Below are positions 12,494 to 24,982 of a stretch of DNA of 64,000 nt, one piece after another. The notes under the pieces were generated by a model, which had not been told where the DNA came from, did no database searches, and was given only the letters and a program-made list of their open reading frames with translations. Origin of the DNA: Notospermus geniculatus (taxonomy: Eukaryota > Nemertea > Pilidiophora > Heteronemertea > Lineidae); NCBI GenBank assembly GCA_002633025.1, contig NMRB01000436.1, positions 315,821 through 379,820 of the forward strand. The letters are read 5' to 3'. Within the stretch, counting starts at the first letter, position 1; every line of letters starts with the position of its first letter. The translations under genes were made by a program, and so were the position numbers.

Positions 12494-12618
12494 AGAGTTT
12501 TCGCAAAGTTCCCGAAGCGCCAACGCGAACGCCAATCCACTTTCGACACCACGAAGAAAGACCGAACAAAAGGCTAGACATTCGCGTTAGCGTTTCGGGG
12601 GCTTTGCGAAAACTCTCT
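12494..12618. mobile_element. MITE family B, divergent copy
   Basis: AGAGTTTTCGCAAAGTTCCC to GCGAAAACTCTCT with internal GCCAACGCGAACGCC; no clear target duplication. Confidence 0.75.
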
Positions 12619-14599
12619 GCACAGTAAATTGACCAACTCTTGCTTCTTTTCATGTCAATAAACGACAGGTCACTGTCATTTTTGCAATAGCGCTGTAGGA
12701 CAGGCTATAGTGTAGTGTTCGTAGAGAACCCCTCCCCCTTATCATTACTTCGAAAAGTGCAAAATCGCCGGGAAAATCACGCATGATGCGAGAACCATCG
12801 ATCAGCGAAGTTTGACCAGCTTAGTTATGTCGACAACGGCGCTATTACCAAACAGACGGAAGAATAAGCTTTATAAATGATATTGTGAGGAAAAACCTTT
12901 GTAAAGAGACCCCGGTGGGACCCATTGACGGGAACCTGTTAGCATGGGTCGTGTGGATGGGAATACGGGGAGGATTTGGATAAAGGGAGGAGTCTTCTCC
13001 AAAATCACTGCACACACGGCAACTGCAGTTTGCTTTCCAACAAAGTGCGCTCAGTTGCCACTGGCAGATAAAGAGTTAAACTTTGGTGTCACCATAAATT
13101 CTGGGTCTGATCGCGCAGTTTGAGCATGATTCATCAAGGTTCATATATACGGCAATAAGAATCAGAAAACAATCGAACATGATGAAAATGACGATCACAG
13201 ATGTGCGGAAAAGTAGAACATTGTCAATAAAAACGACTTAATCAAATATAAACTAACTTCTCCCTACCTTTATCGTGTCTTTTGTGTCTTTTCCCGGATG
13301 TTATGCAACCTCGCAAAGTGGTGTGAGAGCCAAAGTGCGTTGGAGTCTGCGGTGTTCGGTGGGAAATCGCGGTCCCCTTAATTAAAGAAATGGCTCTGAG
13401 ATCCCTACAAATATTTATCCCGGGTAATAATGGCAAAAACAGAATGCTTTGGCAACATGTAAGTCCGAGTTCTCTTCTCGTTTGATAAATTGGTCCTCGT
13501 ATATTGGCTGTGGGAGGTTTTATCGAGACAAGTTTGACAAATTCGCGGTGAAAGTCGCTGACGTCATCAGTGAGAGTGACGCCCGGATTAAGAGATCGTC
13601 GATTCCAGGCGGCGGGGATCAGTCTTATTGATTCTGACCACAACTCTTTCATTCATGAGATCTTTTCTNATGTCGGTATAAAACTCAGACTACCTCCTGA
13701 ATTCGCCACACCTGTGGCAAGCAGCATCGTAAATCTGCAGTAGAACGGATTAAGATACAAGGTGAGTTTTTACCAGTGAAAAACCCGCCATCCGCACTAA
13801 TCAGTAAATTTCGTAGCCGATGAAGCACGGTAACCAGACACCTTGTTAATTTGGATCGGAAAATGAGACCTACTCCTCATGTTTACTTCGGAGTTAAACA
13901 CTACCTAGATCGAGGTTGAGTTCTCACGTAGTCGGACAAACTAGAATTTTGAAGGAGCGAAAGTACGGGGAGGAGCGATTGAATACGACTGTGTTCGGAG
14001 TTGGCTCAGTAGTCGCTTTCATAAGCTTATTGCAGAAGCAACAGGAAGTAAGGAACAGCATTTAACACCTCTCTAAATGGAATTTTTACGGTCATATTAC
14101 AGCAGAGGACACGACTAAACCTTGTCCTGGCTATTTCCTTTACCACATCAATATGAGAAACAGACAAAATTTGATCAGCACCATCGGGTTTCTTCTAGTC
14201 AGTCACTTGTGTTTGGCAACTCGATTCAATTTCTGAAGGCAGCCTTAACAAATGCACTAATCTACCAGACACTATATCAAGAGAAGGAAGCGATACTGAA
14301 CAATATGGTTATGTGTCCGACTTTCCGATAGCTTCAACACAGCAATGTGATTTGCAGATAACAGAATCTTCTGTTTATTTTGTGAATGTGTTGGAATTAG
14401 TTTATCGGGATTCCATCACCACGTGAAATAGACACCACATTACTACGCCCTGGTTTACAGTCCATTCAGCATGAGAGTGGGGGGGGGGTCATCATATTAG
14501 GGTCGCGTCGACAGGATGACAGTTAGGACACTCTCCTGATGACGCCTGGTTGAGATCGCAGTCAAGACGGACGAAGGACGGGTTAAAGGCACTACTACA
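12619..14599. other. No gene recognised
   Basis: Includes a single N at 13669 and a run of Gs near 14479. No protein or repeat family recognised. Confidence 0.45.
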
Positions 14600-14930
14600 A
14601 TGCAAAGGACTGATAGAGGACAGTCTCCAGGCAAAGGACTGGTAGAGGACAGTTTCAAGGCAAAGGACTGATAGAGGACAGTATCAAGGCAAGTGACTGA
14701 TGGAGGACCCTATCCAGGCAAACGAATGATAGAGGACACAGGCAAAGGACTGATGGAGGAGAGTATACGGGCAAAGGACTGATAGAGGACAGTATGCAGG
14801 CAAAGGTCTGATAGAGGACAGTATGCAGGCAACGGACTGATAGAGGACAGTATACAGGCAAAGGACAGATGGAGGACAGTATACAGGCAAAGGACACTAG
14901 AGGACAGTCTTTTCCAGACGAAGGACTAGT
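14600..14930. repeat. 29-bp minisatellite
   Basis: About eleven degenerate units of GGCAAAGGACTGATAGAGGA plus CAGTATACA. The repetitive Cys/Pro/Leu frames on the minus strand are translations of this array. Confidence 0.9.
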
Positions 14931-15380
14931 CGACGAAACTCTCCATACCGGCAAAAAGCTTCCCGGGAAAGCAATCCAAATGAAGTGACGCCTGTGGGTG
15001 TTATAGCAAACTAACTCAACATTACCATATCATTACCATAACGATGCTGCCATCTACCCGATGGTGAGTTGACTGAGTTCTGTGCAGGAGGTCGAAGGAT
15101 TCTAAAACCTGACAACAGGTTGATGTCAAAGGGCGGAACAACATACGAACCAGCAACAAAAGTGATTAGAAAATGGACTTTTATTCTCCTTTATCATCTT
15201 CCTATGCCAAATATACAACTCATTTATACGTCAGAGTAGAAAAATAAGCCCCGTAAATAACACAGTCATGCTTTAACAACGGCTGACGTTCAACACGCAA
15301 TTAGATCACTGTCGAATCCAGATAGTCCTCGAGATGATATGAGTCAATAAAGCCGAAATGCGTCGTGAGGTTATCATTAT
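14931..15380. other. No gene recognised
   Basis: Non-coding by eye. Confidence 0.4.
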
Positions 15381-15499
15381 AGAGTTCGCAAAGCCCCCGA
15401 AACGCCAACGGGAACGTCTATCCTTTTGTTCGGTGCTCTTCGTGGCGTCGTACAATAGGTTTGGCGTTCGCGTTTCGGGGGGCTTTGCGAAAACTCCCT
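15381..15499. mobile_element. MITE family B copy
   Basis: AGAGTTCGCAAAGCCCCCGA to GCGAAAACTCCCT; flanks TAT and ATT do not match exactly. Confidence 0.78.
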
Positions 15500-16144
15500 A
15501 TTGTATCTCCGCGCTCCGTCCCAGGCTGTGACGGCGGGAGAGCGTAAGATTGGTTCACGGTCTCACCGAATGGGTCAATCGGGAACCGCGGATCTGAGAA
15601 ACTCCGACATCTTCAGGAATGGTGAGCCATTCAGTGAAACCTCTGTTCATTTCCCGGCCCCTTCCACCCGGCCTGTAGGACTGGAGTGGATGCATTTCCT
15701 TGTCTTTCCACATATAACCGTTGGTTTTACTTTACAAGGTCCTATGTAAGGTAAGAAAGGACCTTCGTACGAATTCATCACCTCATTTCATTCTGATTAT
15801 GCATGCACAGCGGTAAATAAACGTACGGGGAGAATTTCATTCAGTACAAGATGCAACAATGAATTGATAAATCATAACGAACACGATGTCATTTCAACAT
15901 CGAGTTAACTTTTTATAAACAACTCTCTGAAGTCAGAAAATAATCACATAACGTAGATACACCTCTCGCACCAGCACGTCCTCCAAGTCAGCATTACTGA
16001 CCTCTGTCTTGACTGCTCTAAGAGTATTAAGATGTTTTAATGGATACGGAAGATGCTGACTAGCATTCACTGAGCAACCGCGGCAGACACTTTTCAAAGG
16101 TTCGTGAATAGATGGAGCTCGCGTGAAACTGTTACCAAAGCCTA

Positions 16145-16691
16145 CACTCCTTTCGCAGTGTCTTCTCACTCATACCTATCGTTCATAGACACTGCTTACA
16201 ATAGCCCGATTCCCGCCGATTTACCACTAGAGGGCGTTTGCGTAACTAACGAAATACATGAAACATTTTCTGATTGGTTCACTGTCAGCGTCCTTGACAA
16301 CCACGGCAGACTGGTCACTCGTCGGAAAGCATTTTATATGGGACAGTTGCATTATGACGTAGCACGACTAGTCTACAACAACAGCAATGGCTGCCCCCCG
16401 CCGTGTCCAGTATGCAGTGTCACTTTGCACTTTTCAGTGTTTAGCTCGTGTCTTTTTTGTTTTGAAACATCGCTAAAGAAGTGGATAACGGCGCTCTATA
16501 CGGGATTATTCTGTTTGTAGTGATTGATCTTGTTAAACAGGCCGAAGCTGGGAGCAACGCCGGCGCTGTTTCCCGCGCTATTTGGCCGCTGACTAGTGCT
16601 GCCACCATGCGGTAAATCGGCGGGGATCTGGCTATTGTAAGCAGTGGCTATGAACGATAGGTACGAGTGAGGAGACACTGCGAAAGGAGTG
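16145..16691. mobile_element. 547-bp TIR element flanked by TA
   Basis: About 88-bp inverted repeats begin CACTCCTTTCGCAGTGTC (16145) and end with the complement at 16691, with TA at both outer edges (16143-16144, 16692-16693). A TA duplication suggests a Tc1/mariner-type MITE. Open frames across 16104-16786 are by-products of the inverted repeat; no transposase motif is present. Confidence 0.72.
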
Positions 16692-17753
16692 TACCAAAGC
16701 CAGGCTTCACCCACGAAACCACGCGTTCGACCTCTATCATGCAGGCTCTGCATGTCGACTTCGCCGGTGCATCTCCGTCTTTTCACGCCTCCAGGTGGCG
16801 CTCAGTGCGAGCAATGGAGAAAAGCCCGGATCACAAAACGGCCGGACGACAAACAGACCAATCACGGTTGACCATAAATGACGTCACTTTTTGAAGAGCG
16901 GCGATACAGTGTTGCCAATGCTTCTTTCTAAGGATGCCCTTGACTTCAAATCACTTTCTGATTTAATTCTACATTGTACAAACGTGGCTTACCAACACCT
17001 GGTCGATCAGCAAGAATAGGAAGCAGAATACGAAACAACACAAACTGAACAACAACACCAGTCCTCATAATCCATGAACAGCTTCCGTTGGACACCGAAA
17101 GATGTCCTCACGTATGTCGAATGACAGCCGTCGGACAAAAGAACTATGGTCTGCTTCCCGCAAAAAACACCAACACCAAACGAATTGACCCGTACCCAAT
17201 GATAATCACAACAAGTAACTGAATTCCTATGGTCTCAAATCAGCGAAATGCTGTGCTCTCTCGAGCAATTGTCTTTTATCTCACTTGCCGTTGTGACGGC
17301 ACAGCCGATAGAGGTCGCTTCAACACCAGGAAGGCCGATCACTGTCACAACTATCGTGGAAGAAAATGATATAGTGATGATTGGACTTCGTGCTGTATGA
17401 GCCCCGTTGAAGCTCAGCAAACAAAGTCTGGCAAGAATGGGAAAATGACATTGTCTCAACGTACATGATGATATCGTGTACGATACAACACATTATGCTG
17501 GTACGCTGTCGGCTTCTTTTGTCATCGATGATTGTCTAGTGCACTGTATGTCACTTTGAGTGCAGGAAATTATAGAAAAATGGAAAAAAGCACTGACAAT
17601 TTCATGCATTAATGAATATAATACGATTCGCGAAGTACTCGAATTTTGAAAGCGATGACAGCTTTTAGCATGTTTAGTGCGAATGGAATTCAGTTTTCAG
17701 AGGGAGCGGACATGATATAACTTGTATCGTCCCCAAAGAAGAGGCCGAATTTG
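16692..17753. other. Downstream of the fucosyltransferase stop, 3' UTR not resolved
   Basis: Should contain the fucosyltransferase 3' UTR. No canonical AATAAA is evident on the minus strand; an ATTAAA occurs near 16958. No other gene is seen. Confidence 0.3.
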
Positions 17754-18096
17754 CTATGACCAAGATTTTCCGTATGTCGACGCCTGCCACCTATTGGCAC
17801 CGATGCACACTCCATCTCCACGCCACCAGTTGTTGACATCCTTGTAATACGTTATTTTGGTATCATCCCAGGCCATGGCGCACAGCCGACACCAGAAGTA
17901 AGTGTTTACGAATGATCCAGTCCCCTTCCAACGGAAGTATTCGTTATATAAATCGTCCATTTGGTCAAGCTTGTGTAAATATTCGGCTAGTTCTCTCGGA
18001 GATGAGAAGTCATCGACATGGATATAGGAATGTGGAGGCGCCGCTCGCCTGTAGTCGTCTGGATGAGCACCCATCACGATTGGAATGACGTCATGT
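17754..18096 (-). CDS. Alpha-1,3-fucosyltransferase (GT10), terminal coding exon
   Basis: Last 114 codons, including the TAG stop at 17756-17754, of the fucosyltransferase begun at 54749. Minus-strand sequence shows a pyrimidine-rich tract and TTTGACAG acceptor (AG at 18098-18097), then one base that completes codon 354 (CA+A, Gln), then HDVIPIVMGAHPDDY, the direct continuation of the GDP-fucose-binding domain after DYITEKFFVTGL. Further motifs: PPHSYIHVDDFSSPRELAEYL (about 374-394), the second conserved block of the family; a WKGTGS segment; and a Trp/Cys-rich tail WCRLCAMAW near the C terminus. Joining gives 467 aa, somewhat longer than typical vertebrate FUTs because of the stem. The open frame extends upstream to 18185 only by reading into the intron, so the ATG there is not a start. 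Strand, phase and protein continuity all agree, so I treat it as the same gene and not a separate pseudogene. Confidence 0.92.
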
Positions 18097-19102
18097 CTGT
18101 CAAAAGAGAAAAACACGCGATATGAGAGAACGGCGATGCTAAGCTCAAGCAACAACAGATGAGAAATCAGCCGTGAAATATACATACACCGGAGGGAGTA
18201 TTCACTTGATAATTAATATTATGTGGACTAAAGAAGGGCCAGGCCGACAACCGTTTCTGGTTGTTTGGTTGTACAGAAATTGTAAACAAAGGTCAATTTT
18301 CGGAATGCCAATTTCAAGCCTCCATTTTGAAAGTCTCGCGCAACCGCCCGAGGCCACCAACACCCAATCACTGCACGACTTTCGCGCCAATATCCTCTCA
18401 ATAAAAGAAATGGAATGATTAATCAGCAGACAAAGAACCGTCCGTGCAAAATGACACATAAACCTTTGTAATCATCTAAATGGATGGATACAGCAGGCTT
18501 TAGGTGTAAGATATACGGCCATGTTGGCTGTCAGGTGAAATAATGGAAGAATTGATTTGGGATCATTTGAGGCGTGACTGGATTTTAGTCCCCGTTATGG
18601 ACATCTGCAGGGGTGTTCATAAAACTTTCCTGGCTTACATGTAGTTGGTTGCAGTTGTGTACATTGGCCTGTACAAACTGGGCACTTTAGCAAGTAACTA
18701 AAGCCTGGCAAGGTTTTATGAATATGGGGCCTGGAAGCCATGCCAAGGGATTTCAACAGGATATCGTCAACTGGTTCCCGCCGTCTCACCGGTAGGACTA
18801 TTGAGATCAGTAGAGCCTAGTGTCTGTGAGATAATAACTCAGACATGAATTTGTATGTGCGCCGCCAGATTCAGTCCACCGGAAGATTCCCATGGAACCT
18901 ACCAAGGGAGAACGAGTGTTACGAAGTCTGATAGAGCAATGAGAACCAACAGGTGCGCGACACGCGGAAACGAGGCAGCAGCAAATCACCACCGATCAAA
19001 TATTAATGTGGGGAGCTTACATCGACATTTTGTCTCCCCCGGAAACGGGCAGAGAATTTTGATGTGCCTTCGGAAGTTGGAATGCTCGTCATGTTTTATG
19101 CA

Positions 19103-19342
19103 GCTGCGTTGCCCAAGGAGGACCGACTTGCGCTAGACTACTCTCATGTAGAGTGGCGCCTTTAACTGGCTCAACAGAGAGGCTGCGTTGCCCAAGGAGG
19201 GCCGACCTGCGCGAGACTACGCTAATGGAGAGTAGCGTATTTAACTGCTGCCTCAACAGAGAAGTTGCGTTGCCACAAGAGGACCGACTTGCGCGAGAAT
19301 ACACTCACGTAGAGTGGCGCCTCAACTGAGCTCAACAGAGAA
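19103..19342. repeat. Three tandem 79-82-bp units derived from MITE A ends
   Basis: Units start near 19103, 19182 and 19264 with GCTGCGTTGCCCAAGGAGG, run through GACTTGCGCGAGA..ACTC and GTAGAGTGGCGCC, and end CTCAACAGAGA. They resemble the right end of family A. Confidence 0.7.
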
Positions 19343-19942
19343 GTGTCAACACACACTTTTCATCCGATCGTCAGTGTTGTTTCTAACACACCCTGAAATT
19401 GACATGGATGTCTGGCTTCCTCCCCGGAGCTTGTTCGCCATTGTTAACGGTGTTTTTATCAGCCACCTCGACTACATAGATTGGACAACCCATCGATGTG
19501 TTACAATTACCGTCGCCACGCAACAGGATCATCCTCAAACGTCTGACTTGAAATCACGCGATGATTTTTTTGTTTCCATTAGGTAAACGTCCCATCCCCG
19601 AACGAGGCACGGCTCATTATACGGTGACGTGGGGCCATTTGTCTTGCGTTATCGGCAGGAGTCATGCTATCAGAACAGAAATCTCGGCAAATGGATGACA
19701 GTGGGAAATCGGAGCGATTCAACTTCAGAAGAGGCAAAAATTCATAAGTTGCAGGCTATGGCCAGCTGAATATGATGACGTCAAGTTGATAATCCCAAGT
19801 CCCTCGGCATGTCAGAAACCAAATACCAGAAATAAAGTAAAGGAAGAAACATTAGGCCACTGTACAGTCGGTGAAGTGTATTGAAAATCGTTCAGGTTAC
19901 ACGGTCTAATTTCAGTTTCTTTGAAAGGATTTGTATTGTTCA

Positions 19943-20513
19943 GGGGCCTGTTTCATAAAGTGACTTTTAAGCTAATGGTACCTTTAACCAAATGGAAAAT
20001 TCATCAAGTTAATGGTACCATTAGCTTAAAGTCACTTTATAGCCCTGTTTACACTACATAAAAACCCGCGTCTCACCCGGGCTTTTTCTGTTTACACCTG
20101 TTAAAAGCGCGGGTCTAATAGACCCGGGGATGAAAAGTCCGGGCTTTTTGAACCCTCCGATTTCGAAGGGTTTTTGGAGGGCTTAATTTAGACCCGCGTC
20201 TCCTGCGGGTTTTTTAAGTAGTGTAGACGCAATAGACCCGGGCTTTGTCTAGTTCTTGAACACCGCGACAGGCGGCGTGTCTTGTGGGCATGCGCGGTAA
20301 AAAGCCAGTACTCCAATTTAGCGCCTCCTCTTCGTGAAGAGTACGCTGCAGCAGCGACCCTATCGCCGGGCGTAGCAATTAAGTTCAGCTAGATTTTAGT
20401 AGTGTAGACACTCGCCGGGTCTCAGGCGGGTTTTTTTCAGGCCCGGGCTTGACACGGGCTCAAAAAGCCCGGGGATTTCTATGTAGTGTAACCTTAGCTA
20501 ATGAAACAGGCCC
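19943..20513. mobile_element. Harbinger-like MITE with nested insertion
   Basis: Outer ends GGGCCTGTTTCATAAAGTGA and complement ATGAAACAGGCCC. A TAATGGTACC palindrome lies in the left part, and the second half is split by the element at about 20041-20492. Confidence 0.7.
20041..20492. mobile_element. Nested GC-rich MITE
   Basis: TIRs GTTTACACTACATAAAAACC and complement TTTCTATGTAGTGTAAC. The interior holds many short CCCGGG/GACCCGCG palindromes and internal copies of the end motif (GTAGTGTAGAC near 20219 and 20401). Confidence 0.65.
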
Positions 20514-22057
20514 TGGACAGTTCGTGCAGGTGGCAATTAAGTTCCTCATTCAAACAAAGGCTATCCAAAAAAGATCTTACATCTAAACTAACCACTGACA
20601 CAATAGATACACGCAGGTGTTTCAAGCAAAAGATAAGGCTCTACTTTGTCTTGCGATTTTTATGAATATACATTAGGCCCTGCGACTTTTGTCACAGCAT
20701 GAACTTCTAATAAATGATAATCTTTTATCAGTTTATGCATGATCACAGGCGTGAATAAATCCGACCCAACGGTGATGTTGTTTTTTTAAGTTTTTTTTTG
20801 AGATGATGGATTGGTCAACCCGCAGATCATACATGTCATGTCATGATTGAGTGTCCAGGTTGTAAACGAGGAAGTTATTTGATTGAAATAGCAATATCAC
20901 AAGTGCATTTCACCCCAGTCAGACTCTCAATCAAGTCTCCACAAACGAGAGTCAAAAAACACGTTCCACTCGTCAATTCCAATTATAGCAAGTTGAAAAG
21001 CTTCATTAATAATGAAAACGAGGTTGTTTCATAACATCACACGGAGTGTACGTTTTTAAACTAAATTTATTCAGCGAGTGTTTCATCACCGCATGAAATC
21101 AACACGTACCTCAGGAATCCTTCGCATGTGAAATTGCGGCAATCTAAATTATGGGGAACTCTTATTTGAAGCTATTCTTTTTTATCGTCGTATTCGACTG
21201 GAGTAGCATTATATTACCTCGCTCGCTATGAATACATTTCATCGGAAACACGACCAAAGTGAGTGTATTGAAATCGACGTGGCTCGGTCTTTTTATCAGT
21301 TATTTTACATCAGCAGGTAGATTGAGGAAAAACAGTCTCGTCCCCAGTTCCGCACCCAACGCAGCATCCTATCTTCCTGCTTTACATCAATGGCGAATGG
21401 GTGATCCGGTTTCCTCCTGCGTTGGCAAGAGGCAGCCCAATCGGACTATCCACACGACAACGTAGGCTACGACAAGATGGCTGCTCCCCTTCGAAAGCCT
21501 CACCCATTCAAAAAGCTTCCGTTGTCTGCAGCAGTGAAATGTAGAGGCAGGGAGCGCCAAGTGAAAAGGATGGATAACATTTGGCTGCTACTTGCCGTCT
21601 TCTCTTTCTAAATTGGTGCACTTCACAACCCTCTACGTCTTCTAACATTTGAAACAGACATTCGGGAGTCGGGAGCAAATACTCAACCCTGCATGATGAA
21701 TTCGTTTCATTTTCTGGAGGTATTTGCGTAGCACGTGTAGACTTTGAGAGCGTCCCTTTCTTGTGTTTGAACGGCGAAGTTGTTATTTGCAATATCATCC
21801 ATGTGAGATTTCCATACAAAACTACGCTGTGTTTTCAAGTGGCAATTCGATGTGAATAGCGACCTTCATTCCAAATTACTGACATTCACGCGAGGAAGCT
21901 GCTTCTTTACAGGCGATTGAAGGGTTTCCAGCCCGACATCTCAAAGACGTTCTATTGGATATACACCATGAGTGGTCTTTTGTATAGGATAGCGGGTAAT
22001 TACTAGAGACGGGTTAGATTTGAATTATCGAGGAAGAAGCGGATATTACCAAACCTC
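20514..22057. other. No gene recognised
   Basis: Intron sequence without recognisable repeat families. Confidence 0.4.
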
Positions 22058-22416
22058 TTGGGGCCCCTTTGTCGGAGTACAAGCTTTGATTTGGTTTGCA
22101 AGGAGAGGAAGTCCATTGCTTTAAGCTGGGAGCCCTCCCTTGACCCTTCTCTAAACATCAGTGACCAAGGGAACAAAGGATTGGATCCTGCTCCTAGAAA
22201 ATGCCGTCGACTACAGTTCTATCCCCTCTGGTCCAACGGCACGAGGCGCAAATCTAGAATGTTTGTCTTTCGATCGCTGGCATGTTGCCTGTTTCAAGGC
22301 GAACATTGACCTTCCGATAGACCCAAAAGGATCCTTGACTTCGGTGCTTGGCGATCTGCTGACAATCGATTTCGTCGACATCAACGCCGGTTAAAAGCCA
22401 TTAGGCTGTAGAGCTC

Positions 22417-22917
22417 TCAACGATGCTTCCGTACACTAAGAGGGTGATCAAGTTGCTGGCTTATAAATGTACAAAGTACTTGATACAAGACTTTAAGATG
22501 GTCAAACTGGTTTACTTTGGGAGAGTTTACGTCGGTCTGTAAACTGTTTGATTCATTATCCGCTCTCACTTCCGCCGTGCGAGGACCGAAGCATCTGATG
22601 TCGCTGATCGCCCCTGATTGGTCAGCGGGGGTCGGGGACATGGCAGTGCAGCATGATGAGCATCGGCAAAGACCCTCTGGCGGGTCGCCAGCGTCAGTGA
22701 CAAGAGTTTTCATGACGGTGATGTAGGACTCGTCGTCGAGGGCAACGAACATGACGAGGGAATGGATGAGGCCAGAGTGGTCGACATCAACGGCCTTGGG
22801 ACACACAAATGCCAAAGTATCAACTCCCAATACCTCAGACAAGCTGCCTTTCGTTTTCGAGTCAGGGGTCAGCGTTACGTCAAGTACAGACCAGCACGCA
22901 GCACATCCAGCCATCAC
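22417..22917 (-). CDS. Unrecognised 166-codon open frame
   Basis: The longest intact ATG-to-stop frame outside the fucosyltransferase. The peptide is Cys/Ser/Val-rich (for example CRCSSCC near the middle) with no domain I recognise, and the opposite strand also has open stretches here. It could be chance, or a decayed transposon coding region inside the intron. No splice sites or promoter could be tied to it. Confidence 0.15.
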   Translation of the reverse strand: MMAGCAACWSVLDVTLTPDSKTKGSLSEVLGVDTLAFVCPKAVDVDHSGLIHSLVMFVALDDESYITVMKTLVTDAGDPPEGLCRCSSCCTAMSPTPADQSGAISDIRCFGPRTAEVRADNESNSLQTDVNSPKVNQFDHLKVLYQVLCTFISQQLDHPLSVRKHR

Positions 22918-23461
22918 GCGGTTAGACCCGCGAAAGCGGATCCACTTTCACTTGAAGGACTACCTTCCTTTTCCTCAAAAAGTGTCCAGGTTCACCATCG
23001 ATACTTTGTGTATGAAATTGAAAATTACACATTCAACTTAACTGTGTGGAGATGAAACGTCTGCAAGCCTGAGTGCGGACCACGTAGTCGGTCATTGCGT
23101 TCCTAGTCGATGTAACAGTAACCATGGCAACGCCCAAACGATACGGGTGAAGTGTTCGTAATAACGCCACACTGATGGTTTTCAAGCGAGGATTTTCAAA
23201 TACAAGCAATTAGGTGAATTGAACGTAAGTAAATTAATGGGGTTTGTTAAAAGGTTTTAATAATGAACGGTTTTTTTAGTCTTAATATAATTCTATATCA
23301 ACATGAATAGCGCATTATCTCGAAGACTATAATGAGGGGATTCTCTGCTAAAAACGCCTCGATTGATATTGAGTGGTTTATTCAAAGAATTTACAGGTAC
23401 TACCCACCGCATACGAATATACGTCACAAAAAAGACGTTAATGTTGTTCGTGATCTCTAGA

Positions 23462-23520
23462 CGTTGGGCGGCGCTGCAGTCGCTGTAATGATCTCAAATC
23501 GTTGGCGTTCGGCGGCTCTT
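23462..23520. mobile_element. Family E half copy
   Basis: GTTGGGCGGCGCTGCAGTCG, as at 23692, with no right end. Confidence 0.5.
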
Positions 23521-23523
23521 ATT

Positions 23524-23674
23524 AGGGAGGTTTCGAAATCAAACGATAAACGTAAACGTTAACGACAACGTTCTTTTTGTACCGAAAATGCAATATAAAA
23601 TCTGGTTAATGTGTACTATGAAAATAACGTTGTCGTTAACGTTTACGTTTATCGTTTGATTTCGAAACCTCCCT
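23524..23674. mobile_element. MITE family D
   Basis: 151 bp; TIR AGGGAGGTTTCGAAATCAAA with complement ending CCTCCCT; exact ATT duplication (23521-23523, 23675-23677). Subterminal AACG repeats at 6-7-bp spacing. Same architecture as family B but AT-rich. Confidence 0.85.
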
Positions 23675-23691
23675 ATTGTAGCTACAAAAAC

Positions 23692-23823
23692 GTTGGGCGG
23701 CGCTGCAGTCGTAAGGATGATCTGGAGTCGAAGGTGACCTCTAGACTTTACAAACTTAGAGGAGTTTGTAAGTTTTGATTTGATGCGACTCCAGATCACA
23801 CGATGACTGCAGCGCCACCCAAG
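23692..23823. mobile_element. MITE family E
   Basis: Inverted repeats CGTTGGGCGGCGCTGCAGTC and CGATGACTGCAGCGCCACCC with an inner GATCTGGAGTCG / CGACTCCAGATC pair and an AAACTTAGAGG..TTTGTAAG centre. Confidence 0.7.
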
Positions 23824-24849
23824 TCTACGACTCGATATCATACCACAGCGACAAGAGATAACGACTAAAATGTCTTATTTTGTGGATGTAACTGCCCATA
23901 TGCTCTGTAGTCTTTCCAAACACGCTCCAACGCTCGCAAGACCGCTAAAAACACCCGAGCTGATTAGAACACCATCTTGTCTGTTCGTCCGTGCGCAATT
24001 ATCCGTAGCTTAGTTCCAGCATGTCTATTACTGATGCTTCATTGATCATCGTTAGAGAGGAAAATCGAGGATCAATCGGGGCTGGTTGAAGGCTGCTGGC
24101 TTGAATGGCACTGACCACATGGCCATTCTAGATCAGTTGTAGTTCTTGACCAATTTGGAGCAGATAAAACTGTTCAAGGCACCGACTGACCATCAGAAAC
24201 ATGTCTTCCAGTCTTACTTTGAACAGGCATGGCTGTGGAGGGTTAAAGCACGGGGTGACAGACACAGAGGAGCAGTTACAGGCATTTCTCTGTAGGACCC
24301 GTTAGACTAATTTCTATATTCCAAGTTTCTCTGGAACCTAAGTCCAGTTTTATTTAGGAGATACATGGCTAGACACCATGACAATTTCAATATAACCATA
24401 CCATAGCAGACCATTATAACTTGGACTTACATTCCTAGGACTATCATTCCTTTCACACCGGCAACTGACTTAATGACAACGACAACATGCAGAGGATCTA
24501 TAGGACCATTAGTTCTGATTTTTCCACGATCTAAATCAACACATCCGCAGGGAATCATTAGCACCATTCTCACCGATAAAATGGCATCACGCTGCATCTA
24601 ATGGAGCTAATCCATGAACCGCCCCAAAACTGGTCACAAGAGCCTGTTAGCTTTTAAAATGAAAAGCTTTCTCGTCGGTCCATTAGCAGAAGCATCAATC
24701 TCCATATCAAGTATCATTTCGAACTAGTTTTATTATCGGCCTATTACCAACAGCTTTCGCTCTGGGATTTGGCAAGTGGTGTGATGAGGCTATCGAGGGG
24801 GTGGAAATAGGCCAGGCGTTGCAATTTGCAAAGGTCTTCTTCGAAACAT
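23824..24849. other. No gene recognised
   Basis: Intron sequence, no motif recognised. Confidence 0.4.
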
Positions 24850-24982
24850 CAGGGCCTACCGCACAGAAAGTCCGATAGTGCTTTCGGTGCCTATGGGCGG
24901 TTTTGTTAATGGAAACATGCGTTATAACTAACTGCAAATAGCCGCCGGTAGCACTATCGGACCTTTTCTGCGGTCAGCCCTG
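24850..24982. mobile_element. hAT-like MITE
   Basis: Ends CAGGGCCTACCGCACAGAAA and complement TTTCTGCGGTCAGCCCTG share AGGTCCGATAGTGCT-like inner repeats. CAGGG termini suggest hAT; the expected 8-bp duplication is not visible. Confidence 0.6.

Noticed and set aside
14600-14930. CRISPR array
   Set aside because: Units are contiguous tandem repeats without unique spacers, in animal DNA.
14655-14954. Cys/Pro/Leu-rich repetitive protein
   Set aside because: Translation of the 29-bp minisatellite; no start context and frame changes between units.
16104-16786. 138-aa and 96-aa proteins
   Set aside because: They share the same peptide because they read opposite TIRs of one element.
18097-18185. 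ATG-initiated frame making 17754-18185 look like an independent 143-aa protein
   Set aside because: The first 30 residues are intron sequence; a clean acceptor at 18097 and homology beginning exactly there show it is an internal exon.
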